Shown here one piece after another: positions 15,572 through 24,330 of a DNA stretch of 64,000 nucleotides. Position 1 is the first letter of the stretch. Every line of letters begins with the position of its first letter. A program made the translations under genes and the position numbers. The DNA comes from Variovorax boronicumulans (GTDB taxonomy: Bacteria > Pseudomonadota > Gammaproteobacteria > Burkholderiales > Burkholderiaceae_C), in contig NZ_JAUSSG010000010.1 of NCBI RefSeq assembly GCF_030812215.1, positions 1 through 64,000 on the forward strand, read 5' to 3'. The notes below the pieces were generated by a model. That model saw only the letters and a list, made by a program, of their open reading frames with translations, did no database searches and had not been told where the DNA came from.

Positions 15572-16405
15572 TTATATATCAGCAACCCTGCTTCCGGCTT
15601 GCGTTACCAGGCTGGCCGCATAAGCAAACAGGCGGTCCTTGGCCTTCCGTGGCTTGCAGTAGCCATAGCACGCATCCCAGAGGATCGAAAGCGGCACCAA
15701 CGCCTCTAGCAGTTCCTCCTGAGTCGCATCCGCCGGAAACTCCCTGCCAATCGATATGTTGTTCTCGCCGTCGATGGCAACTTCGGCATACCGGCTCAGG
15801 CACTCGAAGGCCGCACCTACCCGACCGGATCTGGATTCGACCACCCCGGTCGCGGTCGTTACCTGTAGGCCTCGCACCGCCAGCAAGCGCGCGATCAGTC
15901 GGCGGTGGTCTGCCAATAGGCTGAGTAGCGCCAGCCTTTCTCGCCATCCCCATATCGAAAATTCGATCACCAGATGCGGATTTGAGCGAATAGGCTCACG
16001 CCCCGGAAATGCCTGCGGATACCCGCGACAAAACATCAGGCTCAACTCGATTCCGCATGCATCTGGCCCGCTGGGATTGGCTGGCAGTGGCACCAGGCTG
16101 CCCATTTGCAGAAAATACGCATCGAGAGGGCGCAGCCGGTACTCACCGACTACCACAACGGGTGCAGTGGACATTAGCAACTCGCATTTTGACTCTTTGA
16201 GCAGTCGTGCGGGGACTAGAGGCTTTGCTGCGGCGAATAGGCTGTCGCCCACATCGGCCATGCCGCTCCATAAATGAAAGTTCTCAATCTGCTCATCTTT
16301 TGGAGTATCGGGAATTTTTTCGGCATCAACCGCGAGATGACCTTCCGACTGATTAGCAAGCGTCCGCGCGCGGGACTCCAATTGACTTAATATGGATACC
16401 AGCAA
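15572..16405 (-). CDS. Hypothetical island protein (277 aa)
   Basis: This soluble protein of unknown family starts MLVSILSQLESRARTLANQS, followed by a mid-section of beta-strand-like segments (APVVVVGEYRLRPLDAYF) and a helical C-terminus (LVPLSILWDACYGYCKPRKAK). There is no signal peptide, membrane span or obvious catalytic motif. It is transcribed leftward from the AT-rich region that also precedes the replication genes. Its GC content is lower than that of the dnd operon. Function unknown; probably island cargo rather than part of the modification operon, from which it is separated by 521 bp. Confidence 0.65.
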   Translation of the reverse strand: MLVSILSQLESRARTLANQSEGHLAVDAEKIPDTPKDEQIENFHLWSGMADVGDSLFAAAKPLVPARLLKESKCELLMSTAPVVVVGEYRLRPLDAYFLQMGSLVPLPANPSGPDACGIELSLMFCRGYPQAFPGREPIRSNPHLVIEFSIWGWRERLALLSLLADHRRLIARLLAVRGLQVTTATGVVESRSGRVGAAFECLSRYAEVAIDGENNISIGREFPADATQEELLEALVPLSILWDACYGYCKPRKAKDRLFAYAASLVTQAGSRVADI

Positions 16406-17016
16406 TCAAATCCCCCAGTGGCTAAAAAGCAAATGAAAGAAGAAAAACCAGGAGCCATGGGACAACGTCATCAAAAAGAGAGGCCAAACCGGCTAAAGAT
16501 CACACCCTAGTCCTTAGACAATTAGCCTCTATTTCTCTCATTCAAAATCAACCTCCATGTCTACGGTTGTTGACGACCTTTTAGCTCCCGGCACTGTTTA
16601 AGATGCGAGTTACCTGCCTTATCGGATTTTGACTCCTTTTCAAGGAGCAGGGACTCTGTGAGACGACCACCAAGACTATCAAAAGATGTTGCATACCCGA
16701 CATAGGTAGCATAGTAGAGCCGAGAAACCTCTAGAGCAGAAGCGAAATAGAGGTACAGCAGAGACAGGCCAAGTACACAGCGAAAAGACTGTGAAAACAC
16801 AGCAAAAACACAGTGGTTCTGTGGATTCTGGAGCTACCTCCCCTCTCACTGTGATGCCGCAGGTGTGTAGCCAGTGTAGGGTGTGTAGGCAAACGCAGAG
16901 GTGTTGTGGCAGCCATGGCTAGGGTTGTATGCTTTTTTAAAGAATTACAAAAAAAGCCTACACTGCCTACACACCACACGGGTTCCCCCTCTCCTCGGGA
17001 AAGGGAAAGCAAAATC
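16406..17016. other. AT-rich non-coding region, candidate replication/regulatory region
   Basis: This is the most AT-rich stretch of the window (about 600 bp), lying between the divergent 277-aa and basic-protein genes. It contains several poly-A/T runs and, at its right end, an iteron cluster. A 79-aa minus-strand frame at 16561-16800 lacks a ribosome binding site and looks like chance. The layout (AT-rich DNA, iterons, then a replication-gene block) fits an origin or partition site of the island. Confidence 0.45.
16864..16975. repeat. GTGTAGG iteron cluster
   Basis: Five copies of GTGTAG(G)(C) occur within 112 bp: TGTGTAG at 16864, GTGTAGG at 16874 and TGTGTAGGC at 16882 on the plus strand, and GCCTACAC at 16956 and GCCTACACA at 16965 on the minus strand. 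The two groups face each other across an AT-rich centre containing AAAAAAAGC. Such arrays typically bind an initiator or regulator. The primase and AlpA genes lie 1.1-1.3 kb downstream. Confidence 0.6.
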
Positions 17017-17880
17017 ATGATCCAGTTAAATCGCTTTGCTGGATTTGGTCACCTCAATTATCCCGATCACAAGACCCTGTGCACGATCATCCTCCCAATG
17101 ACAGCAACCGCCCAAACTAACCACCTCGTTGAACAAGAGTCCACTTCGACACCGTTAGCAACCAAAAATCAAGGCAAAGAAAAGAACAAGAACACGCCTT
17201 CTCAACCTGCAACAAAAGTCCACAAGAAAGAGGAGACTCAAAAGGACTATCAAGCAGATTTCAGCACTCGAATAGTGAATTTCCACAACTCACGCTGTAT
17301 GAAGATGTGGAGCATCGTGATGATCAGCTTGGGCTATTTACCTTTTAGTGATTTGCGTGATTCGCTGAAAGAAGACAGCAAGAAATTCAAAAATGACTAC
17401 AAGCGTCGCATTCGATACTTGAAGGGCATGCTGACTCCAAGTCCTAAAAATGGCTTGGCTCTGTTGCTTTCACGCCATCCCGCAACGGCGATCGACGCAA
17501 AAGCCGAAGACCATTATCTAGATGTGCTCAGCGCCTTCAGCGTTCTTCGCCAGAAATACCCCGATCAGCTTCCTATAGAGGTAGAGGCATTGGAAGCTTC
17601 CGTAGTCAACATTCCTCTTCCACCGGGCTCGTTCGACGAGGCCATTGAAGATGAGACTGCCAAGCGAGACATTAGCAACAGAATTACTGCGGGCTTGAAC
17701 GCAAATATGCAAAAACTTCTCGCTGAACTTATTCAAGAAAAATACGGAACTCTCATGGCTAAAACAAGAGACGGCATTGCGGCCGCAATGGCGACAGACA
17801 TGAAAAGATCAGGCTTGACGCGGAACGTGATTCAGAAGCAGCTTGACCTGATTCTTAGAGGGTACGAGGGCGATTCTTAG
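17017..17880 (+). CDS. Hypothetical basic protein next to the iterons
   Basis: The ORF is rich in Lys, Gln and Thr, with a disordered N-terminal ~80 residues (KNQGKEKNKNTPSQPATKV...) and a helical C-terminal domain (LKEDSKKFKNDYKRRIRYLKG). No motif is recognised. ATG 17017 is preceded by an AAAGGGAAAG purine stretch; ATG 17098 is an alternative, and the frame also extends upstream to 16906 across the iterons, which is less likely. Codon use is AT-rich compared with neighbours. The place next to the iterons suggests a DNA-binding replication or partition protein. It ends 20 bp before a terminator. Confidence 0.6.
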   Translation: MIQLNRFAGFGHLNYPDHKTLCTIILPMTATAQTNHLVEQESTSTPLATKNQGKEKNKNTPSQPATKVHKKEETQKDYQADFSTRIVNFHNSRCMKMWSIVMISLGYLPFSDLRDSLKEDSKKFKNDYKRRIRYLKGMLTPSPKNGLALLLSRHPATAIDAKAEDHYLDVLSAFSVLRQKYPDQLPIEVEALEASVVNIPLPPGSFDEAIEDETAKRDISNRITAGLNANMQKLLAELIQEKYGTLMAKTRDGIAAAMATDMKRSGLTRNVIQKQLDLILRGYEGDS

Positions 17881-17900
17881 CAGATCGGAAAACGCACGTC

Positions 17901-17933
17901 AATCGGACCCCAGGCGGCTCCGATTCGTTTTTT
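17901..17933 (+). terminator. Rho-independent terminator
   Basis: Stem AATCGGA (17901) / TCCGATT (17919) with an 11-nt loop, followed by six T (17928-17933). It closes the transcript of the basic-protein gene and separates it from alpA. Confidence 0.7.
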
Positions 17934-18000
17934 GGAGGGCAAAAAACAAGCTCCGGGTTGCCAGCACTTGCTGGTTTTCAACAACCCCTGGAGTCCCTCA

Positions 18001-18312
18001 ATGGCAATTCCCTCCCCTGCGGCATCTCAGCATGTGATGTCTTCTGGTCTCGTCGTAACCGACGCGACACTGGCGCTCATGCGCCGCCCTAAGGTGCTGG
18101 CCCTGACCGGCTGGAGCAAGTCCACGCTCGCAAATCGCGTCGCCGATGGCAATTTCCCTGCCCCCGTTTCCAGCGGCCCACGCACCGTCGCCTGGGTCGA
18201 AGCCGAGGTTGCCGCGTGGGTGGCCGCGCGCATTCGCGAGCGCGATATGCGCCTCGAAAAGCAGCAGACCTGCGACCAGAACGCCCAAGGCGCGCGAGGT
18301 GCACAAGCATGA
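18001..18312 (+). CDS. AlpA-family HTH regulator
   Basis: This ~103-aa protein has the AlpA/excisionase-type winged HTH: LMRRPKVLALTGWSKSTLAN... then NFPAPVSSGPRTVAWVEAEV. In P4-like elements AlpA-type proteins control the integrase and excision. The start is taken at ATG 18001 (alternative 18034). Its TGA overlaps the ATG of the primase gene (ATGA at 18309), so the two are co-translated. The Gln/Ala-rich tail (QNAQGARGAQA) is probably disordered. Confidence 0.8.
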   Translation: MAIPSPAASQHVMSSGLVVTDATLALMRRPKVLALTGWSKSTLANRVADGNFPAPVSSGPRTVAWVEAEVAAWVAARIRERDMRLEKQQTCDQNAQGARGAQA

Positions 18313-20606
18313 GCCGAGCATCCCGTCTCAAGGTGCTGCGCGACCCCGAGGTCAAGGACACGCGCCGCCAGTTCAAGCGCCTCATCCACGGGGCAGGTCC
18401 CACGCACTTCGTGTTCTTCCGCAAGGGCGAGCCCGAGACAGCGCAGACGCACTTCGGCCCGTTGACCAAGGCCCTCCAGGAACGCATCATCGAAGCCAAC
18501 GCTGATGGCATGAACGTGTGCATGGCCATCAATAGCAGCCGCAAGGGCAAGCGCGTCAAGGACAACTTCTTCAAGGTCAACGCCGTCTTCATCGACAAGG
18601 ACGAAGGCGAACTGACGGTCGAAGACCTGCTCGCCTTACCCGTGACGCCGCACTTGATCGTGCGCAGTTCGAAGGACAAGTTCCACGCCTACTGGCTGAT
18701 CGAGGATTGCCCGGTCTGGGCCTTCTCTGCCGTACAGAAGGCACTTGCCAAGCTCTTGGGTACCGACGTCAGCGTGAACGACATCGGCCGTGTGATGCGG
18801 GTTGCAGGCACCCTCAACCCGAAGTATCCCGATACTGAGCCGGTGGAGATTGCGTACATGGCGAAGAATCCGAAGCCGCTGAAGCTGCGCAAGCTCATCG
18901 ACGGCCTGGACCTGAAGCTCGACGCCAAGACGTTGAAGCGCCTCGCCGAAACGAAAGCCGAAACGACCGAGACCCGGTTGGCGCCGCAATCTGATGCAAC
19001 TGCCCTGTACGACCTGAAACGCAAGCGCATCGCCGTTGCGCTTGCCGCGATCCCTGCCGACGAACGCAATACCTGGCTGCATGTGGGCATGGCCCTGCAC
19101 GACTGGGATGCCTCTGAAGCCGGCTTTGCCATCTGGGACGAATGGTCGCGCAAGTCGCCCAAGCACGATCTTGAAACCCAGCGCAGCACGTGGGATGCCT
19201 TCAAGCCCGGGGGTGGCGTGAGTCTGGGCACGCTGTTCTACTTGGCGAAACTGGAACAGGGAGATACGGCCGACGAGAAGCGCAGCTTCGACGAGTCGTC
19301 GCTGGCCGAGCAGTTCTGCCAGTTGTACAGCAACACCTTGCGCTACGACCCCATGGTCGGACAGTGGTTCGAGTTCGACGGCACCGTATGGGCGGCCGCA
19401 CCGCACCGACCGCAGATGGCCGCGCGGGAGATGGTGGCGACATTGAGCCTGGCGCGCGGCAGCAGCTTCGCCGAGGGACTGCGCGGTTTCCGCAGCGCGT
19501 CGAACCTGAAGGCCATCGTAAAGCATGCAGAGTTGCTGGCCGGCATGCACTGCGATGCCAGCACCTTCAATGGCAACCCCGACCTGCTGGCCGTCAAGGT
19601 AGGTGTGATCGAGCTGCCCAGCGGCCAGTGGCGTCCGGCCACGCCCGCCGATGGCCTGTCGTTCCGCTCCCCCATCGCCTACGACCCCGACGCCACTTGC
19701 CCGACATGGGACAGCTTCATCCGAGGGGTGGTCCGCGATGACGAGGAGTTCGGACACTACCTGCAGCGCGCCCTGGGCTACTCGCTGTTCGGGCATGCGA
19801 AGGAGCAGGTCTTTTTCCTGGTGATCGGCCGGGGCGGCAACGGCAAGGGCGTGCTGATGCGCACGATCAAGGGCGTGCTGGACCAGTATGCGCACGCGAT
19901 CGCACCGAACGTGCTGTCGCGGGCGTATTCGGGCAACCCCAACTCGCCGAGCCCGGCGCTGGCGCCGCTGCAGCGGGCACGCTTCGTGGCCTGCACGGAG
20001 CTGTCGAGCGGCGGTCTGGACGAGGCCTTCGTGAAGCAGTTTTCGGGCGGCGACCAGCTGTCGGCCCGACCGACCTATAGCGAACTGGTAACGTTCACGC
20101 CACCGGGCAAGTTGTGGTTGTCGGCGAACAGGATGCCCGAAATTGAAGCTGGTGACCAAGCGATGTGGCGTCGCTTAGTTCCGGTGCCGTTCAAGGCCAA
20201 CTTCCGCGGCAGGAAGGCTGACCCCGACTTGGAAGCCAAGCTGGAGAAGGAGCATGCAGGCATCTTGATGTGGTTGCTGCGCGGGGCGCAAGCCTATGCC
20301 CGCGAGGGCCTGGGCACTTGCGAGGCCGTGCGTGACTGCCGCAAGACCCTCAAGAAGAGGGCCGACTCGGTGCAGACGTGGATCAATGAATGCTGCCGCT
20401 GCGATGACGATGGTTGCATCCCTGCTGGCGATGCCTACGACAGCTACACCCGGTACACGCGAGGGGCCAAGCGCAAGCCGCTGTCGAACAAGGAGTTTCC
20501 GCAACGCATGGAGAAGAAGGGCTTCGCGCACAAGCGCCGCAGCAGCGGCAGCTTCTTCGAGGGCCTGCGCCTCGTGACTTCGGTTCCGGGCCGAGGCAAC
20601 GGCTAA
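18309..20606 (+). CDS. P4-type primase-helicase
   Basis: This 765-aa replication protein begins at ATG 18309, overlapping the alpA stop; the longer upstream frame is a shadow of alpA. Domains in order are a RepB-like primase (residues ~1-190, FFKVNAVFIDKDEGEL), a PriCT-type helical domain (~235-310, LHVGMALHDWDASEAGF), then a D5-N/SF3 helicase with Walker A GRGGNGKGVL (~506-515) and the FSGGDQLSARPTYSE and WLSANRMPEI motifs. Such proteins start replication of P4-like satellites and genomic islands. It is intact and GC-rich, unlike the preceding gene. Confidence 0.9.
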   Translation: MSRASRLKVLRDPEVKDTRRQFKRLIHGAGPTHFVFFRKGEPETAQTHFGPLTKALQERIIEANADGMNVCMAINSSRKGKRVKDNFFKVNAVFIDKDEGELTVEDLLALPVTPHLIVRSSKDKFHAYWLIEDCPVWAFSAVQKALAKLLGTDVSVNDIGRVMRVAGTLNPKYPDTEPVEIAYMAKNPKPLKLRKLIDGLDLKLDAKTLKRLAETKAETTETRLAPQSDATALYDLKRKRIAVALAAIPADERNTWLHVGMALHDWDASEAGFAIWDEWSRKSPKHDLETQRSTWDAFKPGGGVSLGTLFYLAKLEQGDTADEKRSFDESSLAEQFCQLYSNTLRYDPMVGQWFEFDGTVWAAAPHRPQMAAREMVATLSLARGSSFAEGLRGFRSASNLKAIVKHAELLAGMHCDASTFNGNPDLLAVKVGVIELPSGQWRPATPADGLSFRSPIAYDPDATCPTWDSFIRGVVRDDEEFGHYLQRALGYSLFGHAKEQVFFLVIGRGGNGKGVLMRTIKGVLDQYAHAIAPNVLSRAYSGNPNSPSPALAPLQRARFVACTELSSGGLDEAFVKQFSGGDQLSARPTYSELVTFTPPGKLWLSANRMPEIEAGDQAMWRRLVPVPFKANFRGRKADPDLEAKLEKEHAGILMWLLRGAQAYAREGLGTCEAVRDCRKTLKKRADSVQTWINECCRCDDDGCIPAGDAYDSYTRYTRGAKRKPLSNKEFPQRMEKKGFAHKRRSSGSFFEGLRLVTSVPGRGNG

Positions 20607-20623
20607 GGGCTGGTAGGCCTGCT

Positions 20624-20656
20624 CCCGCGCGGTTGGTGCAATGCCAACCGCGCGGG
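20624..20656. terminator. Strong hairpin after the primase gene
   Basis: Perfect 13-bp stem CCCGCGCGGTTGG / CCAACCGCGCGGG with a 7-nt loop, 17 bp after the primase stop. There is no T-tract, so it is either a weak or Rho-assisted terminator or an mRNA 3' stabiliser. Confidence 0.55.
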
Positions 20657-20804
20657 CGCGAGCCGCAAGGCGAGCCCCACGTAGCGCCTATCGAGTCGCG
20701 ACAGCCATGCACGGCCCCAACCGCCGGCAGCCCGCGCCGCAGGGAACATGAATCGCCGTTCAGCCGATTCCACGCGCCTTGGCTACTACAGCGCCGCCGA
20801 CCTG

Positions 20805-21557
20805 CTACATGAAGAAGCTGCCTTGATCAGAGTAGCCGATAGGCTCAATTGCCACATCCACGATGCGTGACTGCAAGGCACGTTTGCATCGGACGTTCTC
20901 CCCACCATCCTGAAGCCAGGCCCCCAGGCGACGCTCTACCCAGCCACAAGCTACGGCATCCCCATCGCTCAAGTCGCAATACCACTCAGGCACAACGTCT
21001 GCCTTGCGGGGTTGAAGGATGACATTGATGGAAAGCTCTCCCCCGCTGATGGCATCCACACTGGCGACCGCCGGCAGATCTTCATCGAAAACGAACCGAT
21101 AGATGCTGCGCGCACAGAGATGGCTGTCCTCGTCGGCGCCAGGCCACCAGTTTTCGCCTTCCGACAGCCCGAACAGCCGTTGTTCGAGGCCGGCGTTGAT
21201 CGCTGCCACCATGAGATTTCGCCAGACACTCCAGCGCGCGCTACGTTGCTTGCGCAACGGGATCGCCTTGAAGGGCGTGTAGGAGTGCTCGAATTCAGGC
21301 AGCAACCGCAGATCATCGGGCGCGGCGTAGCCGAACTGCCGCAGGCGCTTCACCAGACGGGCATTGCTCGGCTTCTGCGCCTCGGTGGTGGGATGAGCCG
21401 TGAGCGCCGCGCGCAGTGCCGCATGAGTCTTGAAACCCAAAGCCGCAGCGACGGCTTCGCTCATGTGGGATGAAGAGACACCGCTCACGCCTCGCTGCGC
21501 TCTCTGCTTGAGGGTGCGCAGGGCAGCTTCGGAAACGAAAAACGTCGACATGGACAT
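20805..21557 (-). CDS. Hypothetical island protein (250 aa)
   Basis: This soluble protein starts MSMSTFFVSEAALRTLKQRA, with an early helical segment resembling a short DNA-binding module (SSHMSEAVAAALGFKTHAAL) and a longer mixed domain with several Trp residues (RSARWSVWRNLMVAAI). I do not recognise a family. It converges on the primase gene and is the downstream member of the leftward-facing maintenance genes. ATG 21557 has a purine-rich stretch upstream (AGGAATATC). Probably a conserved accessory gene of this island type. Confidence 0.65.
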   Translation of the reverse strand: MSMSTFFVSEAALRTLKQRAQRGVSGVSSSHMSEAVAAALGFKTHAALRAALTAHPTTEAQKPSNARLVKRLRQFGYAAPDDLRLLPEFEHSYTPFKAIPLRKQRSARWSVWRNLMVAAINAGLEQRLFGLSEGENWWPGADEDSHLCARSIYRFVFDEDLPAVASVDAISGGELSINVILQPRKADVVPEWYCDLSDGDAVACGWVERRLGAWLQDGGENVRCKRALQSRIVDVAIEPIGYSDQGSFFM

Positions 21558-22005
21558 GCCAGATATTCCTTTGGACTGGTCGATGTCTGCCGATTACGCA
21601 TCGACCGGGGAATAGGCACGGTCAGCGAGAGGAGAGAGAAACGTCGTTTAACCCGGCAGTAGGTTCAGCGTGACGCGGCTGTGAGATTCATCATACTGCA
21701 TGCCCATCACACTGGACACAGTGTTCTGCACACACAAAGACCGGGCTCAGCCATCGCCGCGCTCGGTTTTTTGAATCTGCCCGCCTCTAAAACACAAGGC
21801 CTTGCGGCGGGCACCGACCACACACGCAGCCCAGCCGCCGGGCCCAAACGAGGGGTTGTCGACGCCGCCATCTTGCGCTGCGGGCTATCAAATGCATTGC
21901 CAAGCGGGCGCGCCCCCCCATCCAGGACGAGCTGCAATGCACAGCACTCTCCCTACCGGGTCGCCATGCCCAAGCGAACAAAGGTGCCGACGGACCACCC
22001 TCTCC
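21558..22005. other. Non-coding region with a plus-strand terminator-like hairpin
   Basis: This 448-bp stretch has no convincing ORF. Around 21742-21775 an ACCGGGC / GCTCGGT stem (one G-U pair) followed by six T resembles a plus-strand terminator, yet no plus-strand gene precedes it. The rest is GC-rich, without repeats that I can see. It should carry the promoter of the 250-aa gene on the minus strand. Confidence 0.35.
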
Positions 22006-22881
22006 CTAACATTCGGCACTTGGGCGCGAAGAACTGACGATCAGGGTCAGACATGCCGCCGCGCGAGAGGCGGTCACGCGGCTTCGCAGCCGCACGGTCA
22101 GGTGCATGCCTCCTGCCCCCAGCGCATTGCCAACCATGCGGCCCAGGTTGCGCACCGCCTGCCCTGTCACCTTGCAGCCGGGCTGCGCCCATAGCACGAT
22201 GATGACTCCGTGGGCCTGCTCGATCTCGATGCCCCGCCCATCCACCACTTGCAGCGCCTGTTCCATCGCCGTGTCGAGTTGATCGGCCCGGTCCAGACAC
22301 TGCGTTACCAAGGTTAACTGCACCTCGCGGAAGTCCAGCACTTCGATCACGTCGGACTGATCCCAGGCAGGCTCCAGGAACGGATCACCGTCCACCACAG
22401 ACCGCCGTATCGCCGCATAGAACCATTGCACCGCAGCCAGGTCGTCCGGCTCCCAAGACGCCGAAACATCGATTCGCGCTTCGATGGACTTGAACAGGAT
22501 GCCGAGCATCGAATCGCCGTCCACCCTCCCCCGCGTCTCGGCGCCCAGCACAACGCCGACGACTTGGGAGTCTTGCTCCCAAGCGCGCCAGATCAAGAAC
22601 ATGGCCGCCTCGACCTCAACAGGCCGCACATCCACTCCAACCACCAGACAAAGAATCCGGACGTGGTTCAAGTTCAGTTCCTCGACGACGGTCGGCACAC
22701 CACCATGCTCGATTTCGAAGTAGATGGGCTCTTCATCAATGAGGTCTTCTGACGGCCCCATCGGAGGCTGATTGGGCCTGGCGAAGAACTGTTGCACGAA
22801 GCGCCGCCCTGCAGCGCCGATGCCGATCATGCGCACGGGGCTGACCCCGTCGTCTGCGGCCGAAGTATGGAGAACATTCAT
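22006..22881 (-). CDS. Divergent FtsZ/tubulin-like protein
   Basis: This 291-aa protein shows the order of FtsZ motifs in degenerate form. VRMIGIGAAGRRFVQQF (17-33) matches the VIGVGGGGGNAV nucleotide-binding start. ILCLVVGVDVRPVEVEAAM (76-94) lies where FtsZ has the GGGTGTGAAP signature, but the glycines are gone. SDVIEVLDFREVQLTLVTQ (176-194) resembles the NVDFADVRTVM segment. The C-terminal part, GVIIVLWAQPG and LTVRLRSR..LTLIVS, resembles the second FtsZ domain. Loss of the signature loop suggests altered or absent GTP hydrolysis. It may be an island partition or cell-division-interfering protein. Fold assignment by eye. Confidence 0.6.
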   Translation of the reverse strand: MNVLHTSAADDGVSPVRMIGIGAAGRRFVQQFFARPNQPPMGPSEDLIDEEPIYFEIEHGGVPTVVEELNLNHVRILCLVVGVDVRPVEVEAAMFLIWRAWEQDSQVVGVVLGAETRGRVDGDSMLGILFKSIEARIDVSASWEPDDLAAVQWFYAAIRRSVVDGDPFLEPAWDQSDVIEVLDFREVQLTLVTQCLDRADQLDTAMEQALQVVDGRGIEIEQAHGVIIVLWAQPGCKVTGQAVRNLGRMVGNALGAGGMHLTVRLRSRVTASRAAACLTLIVSSSRPSAEC

Positions 22882-22948
22882 AGGGTGTCACCTGTATGGC
22901 CGTGCGCGGCTTACACGCACGGCGAAGAAATGGAAAAGGGGAAAAAGA

Positions 22949-22987
22949 AAAGCGCCGCACCAGCCTCTCAGCCAGTGCGGCGCTTTT
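22949..22987 (-). terminator. Rho-independent terminator of the lipoprotein gene
   Basis: AGCGCCGCAC / GTGCGGCGCT perfect stem with a 14-nt loop; on the minus strand it is followed by a T-rich run (TTTTCTTTTTCC). It lies 24 bp after the lipoprotein stop and before the FtsZ-like start. Confidence 0.8.
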
Positions 22988-23010
22988 GCGCGCGCGGAAG
23001 GGTTGCTACA

Positions 23011-24141
23011 TCAGCACTGGCTGTCCAGGCTCTCGGCCGCGAAGTTCTTGCCTTCGGTGCGGGTCAGTTCGCGCAGGCACACCGGCGTCTTGCTGCTGAT
23101 GGCCCGGTCGAGCAATGCGTAGTCCATGCGGCGCATCTGCCCGGCCTGCATCCAGACCGTATTGCCTTTGCCGGTGTGCAGGCACACGGCCTCTTCGCCG
23201 CAGGGCTCGTACTTCGTGATCAGCGACATGAGGTTCTCGGGGCTGCCGCTAACAGAGGTGGCCGACGCCGGAGGTGCAGATGCCGAAGCATTGACGCCGC
23301 GCTGGGGATTGCCGGCCGCGATCATGTCCGCTGCTTTCTGCAACTTGGCCTGCTCCGCCTGCTCGGCCGAAGTGGGGGGTGCAACCGGGACAGCGGCGAC
23401 AGGTTGAGCCGCCGCCGATGCGGGGGTGGAGGCTGGAGCGGAGGTAGTTGGCTGCGCGCCAGCCGAAGGCGCTGCCGGCTGCCCGTACTGCATCGACGGC
23501 GGGATGGCCTTGCCGTGGGCCCGCAGGACACTGCGCATGTGCTCGTCAAAGGCCAGGGCGTCGGATGCGACTTTCAGATACGGCGTCGTGGTCGCGGTGC
23601 TGTAGCTGACGGACGTGCTGAAGGTGTTCGCCCCTTCGTCCTTCACGATTTTGTACGCGACGGACAGTTGCAGAGGCGCATCGCTGACCTTGTCGCCGGT
23701 CACCACCCGTATCACCGTAGCATCGTTCTGATATTGCTGTGGCCTGTCGATGTTCCAGTAAAGCTCAACTGGAATCCCGTACTCAAGGGCTGAGCCCAGC
23801 GGGTTGCCCATCCAATCCATAAAGAAGTTCATCTTCTGGACCACGGTGGGCTTGAACGCGAACGTCAGGTTGACCTCGCACGAGCGGCGCTTGATCGATT
23901 CGTCATAGGACGTCACAACTGGCGTGCCGGCTTCAAGGGATACGGTATCCGCAGTCTTGAGCTTGTAGCTGCCCAGGTCTTCGTCGTGCCCTTTGGCGAC
24001 CATTCTCAGCACGGCCTCGATGCGCTGGGGGTCATTGCAAGGAGGGGCTTCGGGGCCGCAGCCGACGAGCAGTGCGGAAGTCGAAATGGCTAGACCGACC
24101 AGGAACAGTCTGGATTTGGCCTTGCGAATGTAATGGAACAT
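23011..24141 (-). CDS. Island-encoded lipoprotein (376 aa)
   Basis: Starts MFHYIRKAKSRLFLVGLAIS with a lipobox ending LLVGC, so it is probably a lipid-anchored periplasmic or outer-membrane protein. The start at 24141 is preferred to the upstream in-frame 24183 because the signal peptide then begins at the N-terminus. A beta-rich domain (residues ~30-210) is followed by an Ala/Pro/Thr-rich linker (~220-280) and a small C-terminal domain with CGEEAVCLHTGKG and paired cysteines. No family recognised. It has its own terminator and is divergent from the XRE regulator. Confidence 0.7.
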   Translation of the reverse strand: MFHYIRKAKSRLFLVGLAISTSALLVGCGPEAPPCNDPQRIEAVLRMVAKGHDEDLGSYKLKTADTVSLEAGTPVVTSYDESIKRRSCEVNLTFAFKPTVVQKMNFFMDWMGNPLGSALEYGIPVELYWNIDRPQQYQNDATVIRVVTGDKVSDAPLQLSVAYKIVKDEGANTFSTSVSYSTATTTPYLKVASDALAFDEHMRSVLRAHGKAIPPSMQYGQPAAPSAGAQPTTSAPASTPASAAAQPVAAVPVAPPTSAEQAEQAKLQKAADMIAAGNPQRGVNASASAPPASATSVSGSPENLMSLITKYEPCGEEAVCLHTGKGNTVWMQAGQMRRMDYALLDRAISSKTPVCLRELTRTEGKNFAAESLDSQC

Positions 24142-24256
24142 GGTTGGGTTCTCTTCGTTCGAGCTGTTGATTGGTTTGAGCACTCGGGCTGCCTATGTCT
24201 CATAGCGGATCGCCCGCTTCCTCACTGCACGTCCCCCCGATAAATGCACGCCGTCC

Positions 24257-24281
24257 AAATGCTACCAAATCGGTAGTATTT
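24257..24281. promoter_or_regulatory. Candidate operator between the lipoprotein and XRE genes
   Basis: Inverted repeat AAATGCTACC-N5-GGTAGTATTT (9 of 10 arm positions match), 50 bp before the XRE start and in the divergent promoter region. Size and symmetry suit an HTH dimer, most simply autoregulation by the adjacent XRE protein. Confidence 0.55.
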
Positions 24282-24330
24282 GAGGTGCGCATTGTCGGGA
24301 CTATCTTGATCTTTGGACCCAAAGATCTAA

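Noticed and set aside
16561..16800. 79-aa minus-strand ORF in the AT-rich region
   Set aside because: No ribosome binding site, no recognisable domain, and it lies in the candidate origin region; chance ORF is more likely.
20748..20870. 40-aa plus-strand ORF after the primase gene (MNRRSADSTRLGYYSAADLL...)
   Set aside because: The sequence looks protein-like, but it has no clear ribosome site and overlaps the end of the 250-aa minus-strand gene; evidence too thin.
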